A stretch of 64,000 bases of DNA from positions 4,774,001 through 4,838,000 of the forward strand of contig CP115858.1 of NCBI GenBank assembly GCA_027920525.1, written 5' to 3'. The number at the start of each line of letters is the position of its first letter. The first letter of the stretch is position 1. The DNA is from Chryseobacterium daecheongense. GTDB lineage: Bacteria > Bacteroidota > Bacteroidia > Flavobacteriales > Weeksellaceae. The notes under the pieces are model-generated. The model saw nothing but the letters and a program-made list of their open reading frames with translations. It had not been told where the DNA came from and made no database searches. Positions 8,500-16,875 of this stretch are shown here, in pieces. Position numbers and translations under genes: made by a program.

Positions 8500-9381
8500 A
8501 TGAAAAAGATAATTTTAGTAGCATCAATCCTTCTAGCAGTAGCTTCCTGCAAAAAAGCCGAAAGCGCAAAACAGGAAAATACAGCAGAAACAAATGCCTC
8601 ACAAACGCCGAAAACAAATAATAAAATTGTGACCTTAAATGGAGGCATCACAGAAATAGTGAGTGCTTTAGGTCATGAAAAAGAAATTGTAGGAACTGAT
8701 GTTACCAGTACCTATCCTGAAACTTTAAAAGCAACAGCTAAAGATCTGGGACATGTAAGATCAATGACCATTGAGCCGATTATGGCCGTAAATCCTACAT
8801 TAATTTTAGCGTCTGATAAAGATATAAACCCTGAGCTATTAGGAAAAATAAAGTCTTCAGGTATAAAAACTGAAATCTTCAAACAGGAATATTCAGTGGA
8901 AGGAACTAAAAAATTAATTGAGCAGGTAGCAAAAGCTATTGGCAACACAGATTATCAGAAACTGAATGATAAAATCGATGCGGATCTGAAACAGGTTCAG
9001 CCGATTGCTAAAAAACCTAAAGTACTGTTTATTTATGCAAGAGGAAATATGCTGATGGTTTCCGGTACGAAGACACCAATGGATGCTTTGATCGGTCTTG
9101 CAGGCGGACAAAATGCAGTTACGGAATTTGAAGATTTCAAACCGCTGACCCCTGAGGCTGTAGTAAAAGCTAATCCGGATGTATTATTCTTTTTCTCATC
9201 AGGTTTACAGGGTGCAGGAGGAAACGAAGGAGCGCTTAAAATGCCAGGTGTTTCTCAAACAAATGCCGGCAAGAATAAAAAGATCATTGCTATGGACGGA
9301 GGACTTGTTTCAGGATTCGGACCAAGATTAGGAGAGGCTGCAGTAGGATTAAATAAGTTATTAATTGAAAACACAAAGTAA
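8500..9381 (+). CDS. hmuT: Heme ABC transporter substrate-binding lipoprotein (HmuT-like)
   Basis: A 293-residue periplasmic-binding lipoprotein (lipobox AVASC, Cys17) of the BtuF/HmuT cluster. It has two lobes: IVTLNGGITEIVSALGHEKEIVGTDVTS at residues 48-70 is the standard family opening, and PDVLFFFSSGLQG and MDGGLVSGFGPRLGEAAVGLNKLL belong to the C-terminal lobe. The family delivers heme from the outer membrane to the HmuUV permease. It lies 21 bases after hmuY, and its end overlaps the start of hmuU by 17 bases, which indicates translational coupling. Confidence 0.88.
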   Translation: MKKIILVASILLAVASCKKAESAKQENTAETNASQTPKTNNKIVTLNGGITEIVSALGHEKEIVGTDVTSTYPETLKATAKDLGHVRSMTIEPIMAVNPTLILASDKDINPELLGKIKSSGIKTEIFKQEYSVEGTKKLIEQVAKAIGNTDYQKLNDKIDADLKQVQPIAKKPKVLFIYARGNMLMVSGTKTPMDALIGLAGGQNAVTEFEDFKPLTPEAVVKANPDVLFFFSSGLQGAGGNEGALKMPGVSQTNAGKNKKIIAMDGGLVSGFGPRLGEAAVGLNKLLIENTK

Positions 9382-10405
9382 ACTATACTTTTATCTATCT
9401 ATAAGTGCCATACTGCTTGCTATCATAGCAGTATGGTCGCTTAGTACAGGAGTTTATAATTTTAACGGAGCTTCTCCGTATAAAGTTTTGTGGGAGGTTG
9501 TAAAAGGAAATGAAAATATATCGCCTAGCGATACATACGTGATATGGGATGTCCGTGCTGCGAGAATCGTTATGGCAATCTTAATTGGAAGCATGCTGGC
9601 GGTGTCCGGAACAGGATTGCAGGGACTTTTTAAGAATCCTTTGGCGACGGGGGATCTAATAGGACTTACTTCGGGAGCAACATTACTTGCAGCCATTGCT
9701 ATTGTTTTAGGAGGACATTTCAAACAGTATCTTCCTGAGGTAGTACAATTTTCACTGGTGGGTATTTCTGCTTTTATCGGGGCTTTTCTATCCATGATGC
9801 TGGTATACAGGATTTCTACCAGCGGAGGTAAAACAAACGTGGTAATGATGTTGCTAACCGGTGTAGCTATTACGGCAATTGGTTTTTCAATTACCGGGTT
9901 TCTGATCTACATTTCAAAAGATGAACAATTGAGAGATCTTACTTTCTGGAATCTTGGGAGCTTGGCTGCAGCCACCTGGACAAAAAATATTGTTTTAGTC
10001 ATTGTTTTGATTATCTCATATATCGTTTTAATCCCAAAAGGAAAAGCATTAAATGCCATGATGTTGGGTGAAAAAGATGCACAGCACTTAGGGATCAATG
10101 TAGAAAAACTTAAAAAAGAAATCATTATTGTCGTAGCGTTAATGGTGGGAACTTCGGTGGCATTTTCTGGAACGATTGGTTTTGTAGGTCTTATTGTACC
10201 TTATATTTTAAGGCTTTTGTTCAAATCGGATTATACCTTTATATTACCGTTGTCAGCTGTTTGCGGAAGTATTTTGCTGTTGACCGGCGATACATTCAGC
10301 AGAAGTATTGTGGAGCCTTCGGAATTGCCAATCGGTATCCTCACGGCATTAATGGGAGGGCCGATTTTTATAGCCATTTTAATTAAATTTAAAAAATCAC
10401 TCTAA
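9365..10405 (+). CDS. hmuU: Heme ABC transporter permease (FecCD family, HmuU-like)
   Basis: A 346-residue permease with about ten membrane helices, FecCD/BtuC family. Landmarks: DVRAARIVMAILIGSMLAVSGTGLQGLFKNPLATGDLIG (residues 54-92 region) and GTIGFVGLIVPYILRLLF near 268-285. No ATG lies near the start; TTG 9365 gives a normal N-terminus and overlaps hmuT by 17 bases, so I accept a UUG start with coupled translation. The stop overlaps the hmuV ATG by one base (TAATG). It should carry heme across the inner membrane using HmuV. Confidence 0.88.
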   Translation: MKTQSKLYFYLSISAILLAIIAVWSLSTGVYNFNGASPYKVLWEVVKGNENISPSDTYVIWDVRAARIVMAILIGSMLAVSGTGLQGLFKNPLATGDLIGLTSGATLLAAIAIVLGGHFKQYLPEVVQFSLVGISAFIGAFLSMMLVYRISTSGGKTNVVMMLLTGVAITAIGFSITGFLIYISKDEQLRDLTFWNLGSLAAATWTKNIVLVIVLIISYIVLIPKGKALNAMMLGEKDAQHLGINVEKLKKEIIIVVALMVGTSVAFSGTIGFVGLIVPYILRLLFKSDYTFILPLSAVCGSILLLTGDTFSRSIVEPSELPIGILTALMGGPIFIAILIKFKKSL

Positions 10406-11178
10406 TGATAAAGGCGCATCAGATCAGCTATAAACACAAAGAATTTCATATTCTGGATGGAGTGGACGTATCATTGGAATATGGTGAGTTTTTAGCTATT
10501 GTAGGACCCAATGGAGCTGGAAAATCAAGTTTATTAAGTGTTCTGGCCAACGAGGTGAAATCCGCAAAGCAAAAAGTTTTGTTTAAAAACAAACCTGTTA
10601 ACGAATGGAATGTGGTTGAGCTTTCCAGGCATAAGGCTAAATTCTCCCAGCACAACAGCAATGATATTCCTTTGGAAGTAAAAGATGTTGTGATGATGGG
10701 GCGTTATCCCTATTTTGATGCGCAGCCGAGAAAAGAGGATCTGGAAGCCATGAACAATATGATGTATGAAACAGATGTTTTTCATCTGAAAGACCGTGAA
10801 TACAATACCCTGTCCGGAGGGGAAAAGCAGAGAGTACATCTTTCACGGGTACTGGCACAGCTACAGAATGATATTGCCCACAAACTACTGTTCCTTGATG
10901 AACCACTCAATAACCTTGATGTTAAACATCAATACAAGGCATTGGAGATCATGAAGAGTTTTACAAAACAAGCAAACAGTGCTGTTGTGGTTTTACATGA
11001 TTTAAATCTGGCCGCTCAGTACGCCGATAAGATATTACTCATGAAATCGGGAAGGGTTTCAGCTTATGGAACACCACAGGAAGTTTTTACTGCCGAAAAT
11101 ATAACTAAGGCATACAACTTTCCCTGTACCATCTGCGAGCATCCTATTACTAATAACCCAATGATCATTTTTGGATAA
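10405..11178 (+). CDS. hmuV: Heme ABC transporter ATP-binding protein (HmuV-like)
   Basis: A 257-residue ATPase with a complete set of ABC motifs: Walker A GPNGAGKSS at residues 34-42, signature LSGGEKQRVHLSR, Walker B LLFLDEPLNNLD and the H-loop in VVLHDLNLAAQYAD. The pattern matches HmuV, the partner of HmuU, and the order hmuTUV is standard. It shares one base with the end of hmuU and is followed after two bases by the methyltransferase gene. Confidence 0.9.
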   Translation: MIKAHQISYKHKEFHILDGVDVSLEYGEFLAIVGPNGAGKSSLLSVLANEVKSAKQKVLFKNKPVNEWNVVELSRHKAKFSQHNSNDIPLEVKDVVMMGRYPYFDAQPRKEDLEAMNNMMYETDVFHLKDREYNTLSGGEKQRVHLSRVLAQLQNDIAHKLLFLDEPLNNLDVKHQYKALEIMKSFTKQANSAVVVLHDLNLAAQYADKILLMKSGRVSAYGTPQEVFTAENITKAYNFPCTICEHPITNNPMIIFG

Positions 11179-11180
11179 CC

Positions 11181-11831
11181 ATGCAAAAAGATGAACTTAA
11201 AATACTCGCTCAAAACTTAGCCAATCCACAGGGAGAAAAAGGCATTGAGATAGGCGAGATGATGAATGCAACCAATATCAGCATGACCTTGGAAAGCATC
11301 AAAACACTTTTGATAGAAGATAATGAATCTATCCTTGAAATAGGACACGGAAATGCGGGGCATCTGAAAAATATCCTGAGCAGAGCTCAAAATCTGAAAT
11401 ATACAGGGGTTGACATTTCCGAAACAATGTATAATGAGGCCCGGAAAATGAATAAAGACTTTGAAGGTCAGGCGGATTTTATATTGTACGAGGGACAAAA
11501 GCTCCCTTTTGAAGATAGGGTTTTTGATAAGGTTTTCACTGTTAATACGGTTTATTTCTGGGAAGAGCCGGTGGCATTCCTGAATGAAATTTACAGGGTT
11601 TTGAAGGATGACGGGACTTTCGTACTCACCTTCGGGCAGCGAAGATTCATGGAAACCCTACCGTTTACAGAATACAACTTTACCATGTACAGCAATAATG
11701 AAATGGAAGAACTTATCTCAAGGAGCCATTTCAAAAGAATGAAAATTTCGGAGAAAGAGGAGGATATCCCAAGTAAATCCGGAGCTGAAACCATACATAG
11801 AATTTATACAGTTTTAACCATAAAAAAATAA
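11181..11831 (+). CDS. Class I SAM-dependent methyltransferase in the heme operon
   Basis: A 216-residue soluble enzyme with a Methyltransf_11-type Rossmann domain: motif I ILEIGHGNAGHL (about 50-61), YTGVDISETMYNEA (motif II region), LPFEDRVFDKVFTVNTVYFW (motif IV) and the EIYRVLKDDGTFVLTF segment. The substrate is unknown. It sits two bases after hmuV and five bases before hmuS, clearly inside the heme operon. Modification of heme or a heme breakdown product is conceivable but is inference only; it is not related in sequence to the radical-SAM heme enzymes ChuW/HutW. Confidence 0.8.
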   Translation: MQKDELKILAQNLANPQGEKGIEIGEMMNATNISMTLESIKTLLIEDNESILEIGHGNAGHLKNILSRAQNLKYTGVDISETMYNEARKMNKDFEGQADFILYEGQKLPFEDRVFDKVFTVNTVYFWEEPVAFLNEIYRVLKDDGTFVLTFGQRRFMETLPFTEYNFTMYSNNEMEELISRSHFKRMKISEKEEDIPSKSGAETIHRIYTVLTIKK

Positions 11832-11836
11832 ATAAA

Positions 11837-12865
11837 ATGAGCACATTAGTTAACGAATTAAGAGAAAAGTGGGACGCTCTAAAAGAAGAAAATCCACATT
11901 TAAGAATAAGAAATGCGGCTTTACAGTTAGGTGTAAGCGAAGCTGATCTATTAGTGACTAATATCGGTGAAGGGGTAACCGTTCTGAAACCGGAATTTCA
12001 AAATATTTTAACTGATGTTGAGCAATTGGGTAAGGTGATGGCTCTTACCCGTAATGACGAATGTGTACACGAGAGAAAAGGAATTTACCAGAACGGTGAC
12101 TTCAGCAGCCCTCATGCACAGCTTTTCGTGGGAGAAGATATTGATCTCAGGATCTTCCTGAACTCCTGGAAGTTTGCTTTTGCAGTTGTGGAAGGAGATA
12201 AAAAAAGCCTTCAGTTTTTCGGAAAAGACGGTTTAGCTCTTCACAAGATCTACCTGACAAAAGATAGCGACGAAAAGGCTTTTGATGCAATCGTTGAAAA
12301 ATATAAGGCCGAAGATCAGAACGGAGTGTTCTCTTTTGAGGCTATTGCTCCGAAACCGGCAGAAAAACCGGATTCTGAAATTGATGCCGAAGCTTTCAAA
12401 AAAGCATGGGTTGAATTGAAAGATACCCATGATTTTTTCATGATGACAAGAAAATTCGGAGTGAGCAGAACTCAGGCTCTAAGACTGGCTCCGGAAGGTT
12501 ATGCGAAGAAAATAGATAATGCTAAAGTGGTAAACGTTCTGGAGGATGCTTCCGAGAAGAATGTTCCGATTATGGTTTTCGTTGGAAACAGAGGAATTAT
12601 TCAGATCCATACCGGTCATGTGAAAAAGACGCTTTGGCACCAGCAGTGGTTCAACGTAATGGATCCTGATTTTAACCTGCATCTGGATGTTACCAAGATT
12701 GAAGAAGCATGGATCGTAAAAAAGCCAACTGAAGACGGTGAAGTAACGGCTATTGAAATTTTCAATAAGGAAGGTGATTTTATCGTTCAGTTTTTTGGAA
12801 AAAGAAAACCTGGCATTCCTGAACTGCAAGAGTGGAAAGACCTTGTAGCAGAATTAGAAAAGTAA
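11837..12865 (+). CDS. hmuS: Hemin-degrading factor HmuS/HemS family
   Basis: A 342-residue cytoplasmic protein of the HemS/ChuS/HmuS family with the usual two tandem domains (about 1-170 and 185-340). Repeats of the pattern LWHQQWFNVMDPDFNLHL and the first-half block HAQLFVGEDIDLRIFLNSWKFAF are visible, as is the N-terminal segment REKWDALKEENPHLRIRNAALQLGVSEADLL. The family binds imported heme and either stores it or releases its iron. It is the last gene before a terminator, closing the operon that starts at the TonB receptor. Confidence 0.92.
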   Translation: MSTLVNELREKWDALKEENPHLRIRNAALQLGVSEADLLVTNIGEGVTVLKPEFQNILTDVEQLGKVMALTRNDECVHERKGIYQNGDFSSPHAQLFVGEDIDLRIFLNSWKFAFAVVEGDKKSLQFFGKDGLALHKIYLTKDSDEKAFDAIVEKYKAEDQNGVFSFEAIAPKPAEKPDSEIDAEAFKKAWVELKDTHDFFMMTRKFGVSRTQALRLAPEGYAKKIDNAKVVNVLEDASEKNVPIMVFVGNRGIIQIHTGHVKKTLWHQQWFNVMDPDFNLHLDVTKIEEAWIVKKPTEDGEVTAIEIFNKEGDFIVQFFGKRKPGIPELQEWKDLVAELEK

Positions 12866-12885
12866 TAGTTAGATGATTTGATTTG

Positions 12886-12922
12886 GACCGTTTTGTTTTT
12901 AAGATCAGAGCGGTCTTTTTTT
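12886..12922 (+). terminator. Terminator of the heme operon
   Basis: GACCG (12886-12890) and CGGTC (12911-12915) form a short stem with a 20-base loop, followed by seven T residues. Confidence 0.6.
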
Positions 12923-13059
12923 AGGTGTTAAATCGCAAAAAGACTAAATTGCAAAAGGATTGAAAGGCAAAAAGATGACAGTAAAAAGGCTCATTTGCTA
13001 TTAAATAGTTCAGCGATCCAGCCTTTAAGTCCTTTCACCCTTAACCAAAAATAATTACA

Positions 13060-13932
13060 ATGAAAAATATTTTCGTATCAATATTACTGATTATGTTTTG
13101 TGCATTAAATGCCCAAAATTTCAGAGCTTATCGGTTTTATGATAAAGAAGGAAAAGAAATAGAAACAGAGCGTTTGGTGAAAGAACTTGCCAGTTATGAT
13201 GTTATTTTTTTTGGTGAGAATCACAACAGCTCCATCAATCATTGGCTTCAGCTGAAAGTGACCGAAGCATTATACCAGAAGAAAAACGGACAGATTATTT
13301 TAGGAGCGGAAATGTTCGAGAGAGATAATCAAGCTCAGTTAAATGATTATTTAAATGGGAAATTCGATGCCAAAACACTAAAGGACTCTGCACGCTTGTG
13401 GAATAATTATGCAACGGACTATAAGCCACTGGTTGACTTTGCTAAAGAAAAAAAGCTAGGTTTCATTGCAACAAATATTCCCAGAAGGTACGCTTCCCAG
13501 ACGGCAAAAGAAGGTCTGGAATCTTTGAATAGATTGTCTGCCAAAGAAAAAATATACATTGCCCAGTTGCCTATCAAAGTGAGTTTAGACACACCAGGAT
13601 ATCCTGAAATGAAAAAAATGATGGGAGACCATGCAGAAGGAACAAAAGTAATGAACTTCATTTCAGCTCAGGCAACCAAAGATGCTACGATGGCAGAATC
13701 CATCCTCAAAAATATCCAGCCCGGTAAAACTTTTATTCATTATAATGGTAATTATCATAGCAAGGAATTCGGTGGAACCTATTGGTATGTTAAACAAAAG
13801 AACCCCAATCTTAAAATGGCGGTGATCTCAGTTTTTGAATCGGACGATCCTGAATTGAAAGTTCCCGGGAAAGACTATATCCCAACAGATTTTAATTTGA
13901 TTATTCCAGCCGATATGACGAAAACTTTTTAA
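13060..13932 (+). CDS. ChaN family heme-binding protein
   Basis: A 290-residue exported protein (signal peptide MKNIFVSILLIMFCALNAQ) of the ChaN/DUF399 family, iron-regulated heme-binding proteins. Family motifs seen: YDVIFFGENHNSSINHWLQLKV (residues 46-67), ILGAEMFERDNQAQLNDYLNGK, WNNYATDYKPLVDFAK and the C-terminal HYNGNYHSKEFGGTYWYV. The lipid Cys of Campylobacter ChaN is absent here, so this copy is probably soluble and periplasmic. It lies about 190 bases after the heme operon behind a terminator, in the same orientation, consistent with a role in heme handling. No Fur box is evident directly upstream. Confidence 0.85.
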   Translation: MKNIFVSILLIMFCALNAQNFRAYRFYDKEGKEIETERLVKELASYDVIFFGENHNSSINHWLQLKVTEALYQKKNGQIILGAEMFERDNQAQLNDYLNGKFDAKTLKDSARLWNNYATDYKPLVDFAKEKKLGFIATNIPRRYASQTAKEGLESLNRLSAKEKIYIAQLPIKVSLDTPGYPEMKKMMGDHAEGTKVMNFISAQATKDATMAESILKNIQPGKTFIHYNGNYHSKEFGGTYWYVKQKNPNLKMAVISVFESDDPELKVPGKDYIPTDFNLIIPADMTKTF

Positions 13933-13950
13933 TTTTGAATGTTAAAAAGG

Positions 13951-14168
13951 TTGTACAATGTAAAAAGTATTCATGTATAATGATTTTGGAGGTCAGCTGA
14001 GAAATTGTATTCTTTTAATAAATGCAGGAGGAATATGTAATTTAATATACATTAATATAATTATTTAAAAAGATTTCTCATTACACTTTGTTTCATTCGA
14101 AATGACAACAATAAAAAAGGCAGCTTAGATAATCATGAATACATTTTACATCAATACATGAATACATT
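13951..14168. repeat. Cluster of dispersed intergenic repeats
   Basis: Bases 13951-13983 match the reverse complement of 21417-21449 at 30 of 33 positions. A 12-base direct repeat, CATGAATACATT, occurs at 14134-14145 and 14157-14168. Between them TTTCTCATTACACTTTG and CATTCGAAATGAC resemble dispersed repeat phrases I associate with Bacteroidota genomes. No ORF is convincing here. Confidence 0.5.
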
Positions 14169-14180
14169 AATAATTAAAAA

Positions 14181-14798
14181 ATGAAAAAATTATCTTTCCT
14201 GCTGCTTTGCTTCGTTAGCCTGGCTAATGCGCAAAAGCTGACCTCAAATGAAATTACAATAATTAATCAGGGAGATATTGGTTCTCCGCTTCCGATTTAT
14301 CAGACAACAAATGCTGATCAGCACAAAACATTACTGAGTATTTCCAGTGAGGCTGATCCTGTTGATCCTAATACGGCGACACTGGTTAAAAGGATGAAAG
14401 AATCTCTTCTTTCTACCGATGGAGGAGTAGGAATAGCAGCTCCGCAGGTGGGTATTAACAGGAAAATAATCTGGGTTCAGCGTTTTGATAAAAAGGATAA
14501 TCCTTTGGAGTATTTTATAAATCCTGTGATCATCTGGAGATCCGAGCTTCAAAACCTGGGACCCGAAGGAGATCTGTCCATTCCTGAATTCAGGGATCAG
14601 TTTTACAGGAGCAAAGTTATACAACTCGAATATGTTGATTTGAAAGGTCAGAAATACTCTGAGATTGTAGAAGGTTTTACAGCCGTTATTTTTCAGCATG
14701 AGATAGACCACCTTTTTGGAATTTTGATTTCTGATAAAAAAGAAAAAGAAAAAAATGATGCTTATCTGAAAGTAGATGCTTTTCAGAAAGTTAAATAA
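14181..14798 (+). CDS. Exported peptide deformylase homologue with altered metal ligand
   Basis: A 205-residue protein with a signal peptide (MKKLSFLLLCFVSLANAQ) followed by a polypeptide deformylase fold. Motif 1 GVGIAAPQ (82-89) and motif 3 HEIDH (173-177) are intact, but motif 2 reads EGDLS (129-133) instead of EGCLS, so the metal-binding Cys is Asp131. Cytoplasmic deformylases act on nascent chains; an exported one cannot meet ribosomes, so its substrate must differ (for example formyl peptides, or none). It is not the housekeeping Def. It stands alone behind a repeat cluster and ends at a strong terminator. Confidence 0.82.
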   Translation: MKKLSFLLLCFVSLANAQKLTSNEITIINQGDIGSPLPIYQTTNADQHKTLLSISSEADPVDPNTATLVKRMKESLLSTDGGVGIAAPQVGINRKIIWVQRFDKKDNPLEYFINPVIIWRSELQNLGPEGDLSIPEFRDQFYRSKVIQLEYVDLKGQKYSEIVEGFTAVIFQHEIDHLFGILISDKKEKEKNDAYLKVDAFQKVK

Positions 14799-14800
14799 AA

Positions 14801-14834
14801 AACCGGCAGCCAAAAATTGGCTGCCGGTTTTTTT
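14801..14834. terminator. Strong bidirectional terminator
   Basis: AACCGGCAGCCAA pairs with TTGGCTGCCGGTT around a very short loop, followed by a T-run on the plus strand and an A-run before it that serves the minus strand. It separates the convergent deformylase and OhrR-type genes. Confidence 0.85.
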
Positions 14835-15268
14835 TATTTTTCAATTTTACTTAAAATAATATTGATGGAATTTTTAAGTTGCAACAGATCTTCAGGTTGA
14901 ACATTGATCTTTTTCATAATCTTTTCAGGGACACCACACGCATTTTCCTTTAAATTTTTCCCCTGTTCAGTCAGAAATACCTGTACCACTCTTTCATCTT
15001 CTTTTTTACGGTTTCTCGAAATAAAGCCTTTGCCTTCTAATCTTTTGAGTAAAGGCGTTAATGTACCACTATCCAGCAGGAGTTTTTCACCGATCTGAGT
15101 AACTGGAAGGCCATCCTGTTCCCACAAGACCATCATCACGAGATATTGAGGATAGGTAATGTCCAGTTCATCAAGAAAAGGACGGTACAAACCTGTGATT
15201 TCCTTTGCGATTGCATATAAAGGAAAGCAGATCTGATTTTCCAGTTTTAGGTTTTCCGAATTTTCCAT
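14834..15268 (-). CDS. OhrR-type MarR family regulator
   Basis: A 144-residue winged-helix repressor of the MarR family, OhrR branch. The peroxide-sensing Cys is present at residue 14 (ENQICFPLYA), followed by the branch-typical YRPFLDELDITYPQYLVMMVLWE, the recognition helix LLDSGTLTPLLKRLE and the wing KKEDERVVQVFLT. A second Cys at 111 would allow a two-Cys disulfide switch as in Xanthomonas OhrR. It lies 29 bases downstream of the nitroreductase gene, probably co-transcribed from a promoter covered by a 28-bp palindrome, so autoregulation in response to organic peroxide or electrophiles is inferred. Confidence 0.87.
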   Translation of the reverse strand: MENSENLKLENQICFPLYAIAKEITGLYRPFLDELDITYPQYLVMMVLWEQDGLPVTQIGEKLLLDSGTLTPLLKRLEGKGFISRNRKKEDERVVQVFLTEQGKNLKENACGVPEKIMKKINVQPEDLLQLKNSINIILSKIEK

Positions 15269-15297
15269 AACAATAGAATATGAATTGGGAATTGATA

Positions 15298-15930
15298 TTA
15301 TTTTCTGATGATAAATTCATCCATAGGAATACGTACTTTTTTCATAGAAGCCAGCCAGTCTTTTTCTTCATCACGGTATCCCAAGTACAGCAAACTTACA
15401 CTTTTTAATCCTAATTCTTTCAAACCAAGAATTTCATCTACCACCTCATTACTGAATCCTTCTGCCGGTGTACTGTCGATTTTTAATTCTGCTGCCTGAG
15501 CCAAAGCTAAGCCTAAGGAGATGTAAGTCTGACGGGCGGTATGTAAAAAATGCTGTTCAGGAGTCTGCGCACCGTAAATTTCTTTCAATTTATCTGTATA
15601 GCTGTTGAAACGGCCTTTCGGAAGATCTCTTACATCAGTATGGTAGTCATACACTTTATCAATTTTCTCATTGGAATAATTATCCCACGCTGCAAATACA
15701 AGCACATGAGAAGAATCTCTCATCACTTCAGGGTTTAAAGCACCCTGAACCATTTTTTCCTTTAATTCCTGATTCTCTACTACAATGATACGGAAAGGCT
15801 GTAAGCCGGATGAAGTAGGAGCCAACCTTGCAGCTTCCAAAATCGTATTTAAATCTTTTTCCGATACTTTTTTTGTTGGATCATATGCTTTCACGGCATG
15901 TCTCCAGTTTAAATTTTCTATTAATGACAT
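15298..15930 (-). CDS. NAD(P)H-dependent nitroreductase (NfsB-like)
   Basis: A 210-residue flavin-dependent oxidoreductase of the nitroreductase family. NWRHAVKAYDPTKKVSEKDL at residues 7-26 is the standard FMN-binding opening, LAPTSSGLQPFRIIVVEN follows at about 36-53, and the C-terminal GYRDEEKDW completes the fold. The family reduces quinones, nitroaromatics or enones with FMN and NAD(P)H. It is the first gene of a pair with the OhrR-type regulator. Its start lies 32 bases from the -7 box at 15963-15970. Confidence 0.9.
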   Translation of the reverse strand: MSLIENLNWRHAVKAYDPTKKVSEKDLNTILEAARLAPTSSGLQPFRIIVVENQELKEKMVQGALNPEVMRDSSHVLVFAAWDNYSNEKIDKVYDYHTDVRDLPKGRFNSYTDKLKEIYGAQTPEQHFLHTARQTYISLGLALAQAAELKIDSTPAEGFSNEVVDEILGLKELGLKSVSLLYLGYRDEEKDWLASMKKVRIPMDEFIIRK

Positions 15931-15962
15931 TGTTTTATTTTTTGTGAAATAATTTTATGGGA

Positions 15963-16002
15963 CAAAGTTATAACAAAATTAAATTGCTTGCAATTTAATT
16001 TT
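15963..16002 (-). promoter_or_regulatory. Nitroreductase promoter with perfect 28-bp palindromic operator
   Basis: On the minus strand TAACTTTG (15963-15970) is a -7 box. Bases 15975-16002 form a perfect palindrome, two 13-base arms around TT with core AAATTGC-TT-GCAATTT, covering the -33 region. AT-rich AATTG/CAATT arms match OhrR-type operators, so the regulator at 14834-15268 is the likely ligand. The site may also affect the divergent SDR gene at 16110. Confidence 0.7.
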
Positions 16003-16109
16003 AAATAATATATTTTAGATAAAATCGATAATAGAAATATCACAAGTTTCGGATTTCGTAAAATAGACCATATTCCAATCTTTGCTGTATAATTTTAAAA
16101 CAAAATACA

Positions 16110-16865
16110 ATGCAAAGATTTATCAATCAGTATGCGCTGATAACGGGAGGAACGAATGGAATGGGGTATGCAGTTGCTGAGCAGTTTATCGGAGAAGGCG
16201 GAACTGCTATAATTACCGGAAGATCCGAAGAAACCGTGCTTAAAGCAACTGAAAAGTTAGGAAGAAAAGCAGTAGGGATAGTGTCCGATGCAGGTAATAT
16301 GAAAGACCTGATGCATTTACAAAACGAAATAAAACAATACACTGAAAATATTGATCTCGTTTTTGCCAATGCAGGGTACGGGAAATTTAAGCCGATTGAA
16401 AATGTGGACCCTGAGGATTTCGATGAACTGTTTAATATTCTGGTAAAAGGACCTTTCTTTACCGTTCAACAAATGTTACCATTAATGAAAAAGGGAAGTT
16501 CGGTTATTTTTAATACTTCAGTAGCTACAGAGATTTCAATGCCTAATTTCTCTGTTTACTCGGCTGCAAAATCAGCTGTGCAATCTTTTGTGAAGACTTT
16601 TGCCACTGAGCTGTTGGAAAGGGGAATCCGGGTAAACGCTATTAGTCCCGGACATATTAAAACCAATATCTTCAATAATACCGGATTGAATAAAGAGCAG
16701 ATTGAGGATGCCGTTCAGCATATTATTCCTACAATCCCGTTTAAACGGCAGGGAGATCCATCGGAAATAGCAAATACAGTGCTTTTCCTTGCTTCAAGGG
16801 AAGCGTCTTATATCCATGGAGCCGAAATAAAAGTAGATGCCGGAATTTCTGTGATAAGATCCTAG
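16110..16865 (+). CDS. SDR family oxidoreductase
   Basis: A 251-residue classical short-chain dehydrogenase. The NAD(P)-binding motif TGGTNGMGYA is at 12-21, NAG at 87-89, and the catalytic Ser137, Tyr150 and Lys154 are in place (VYSAAKSAV). The C-terminal ASYIHGAEIKVDAG is the usual end of the fold. GRSEE following the second strand suggests NADP preference. The substrate is unknown. The gene diverges from the nitroreductase/regulator pair across the 28-bp palindrome and may belong to the same electrophile or peroxide response. Confidence 0.9.
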   Translation: MQRFINQYALITGGTNGMGYAVAEQFIGEGGTAIITGRSEETVLKATEKLGRKAVGIVSDAGNMKDLMHLQNEIKQYTENIDLVFANAGYGKFKPIENVDPEDFDELFNILVKGPFFTVQQMLPLMKKGSSVIFNTSVATEISMPNFSVYSAAKSAVQSFVKTFATELLERGIRVNAISPGHIKTNIFNNTGLNKEQIEDAVQHIIPTIPFKRQGDPSEIANTVLFLASREASYIHGAEIKVDAGISVIRS

Positions 16866-16875
16866 GAAAAAGTTA

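Noticed and set aside
14331..14813. 160-codon frame antisense to the deformylase gene
   Set aside because: It has poor amino-acid composition and covers a gene with clear family motifs and signal peptide.
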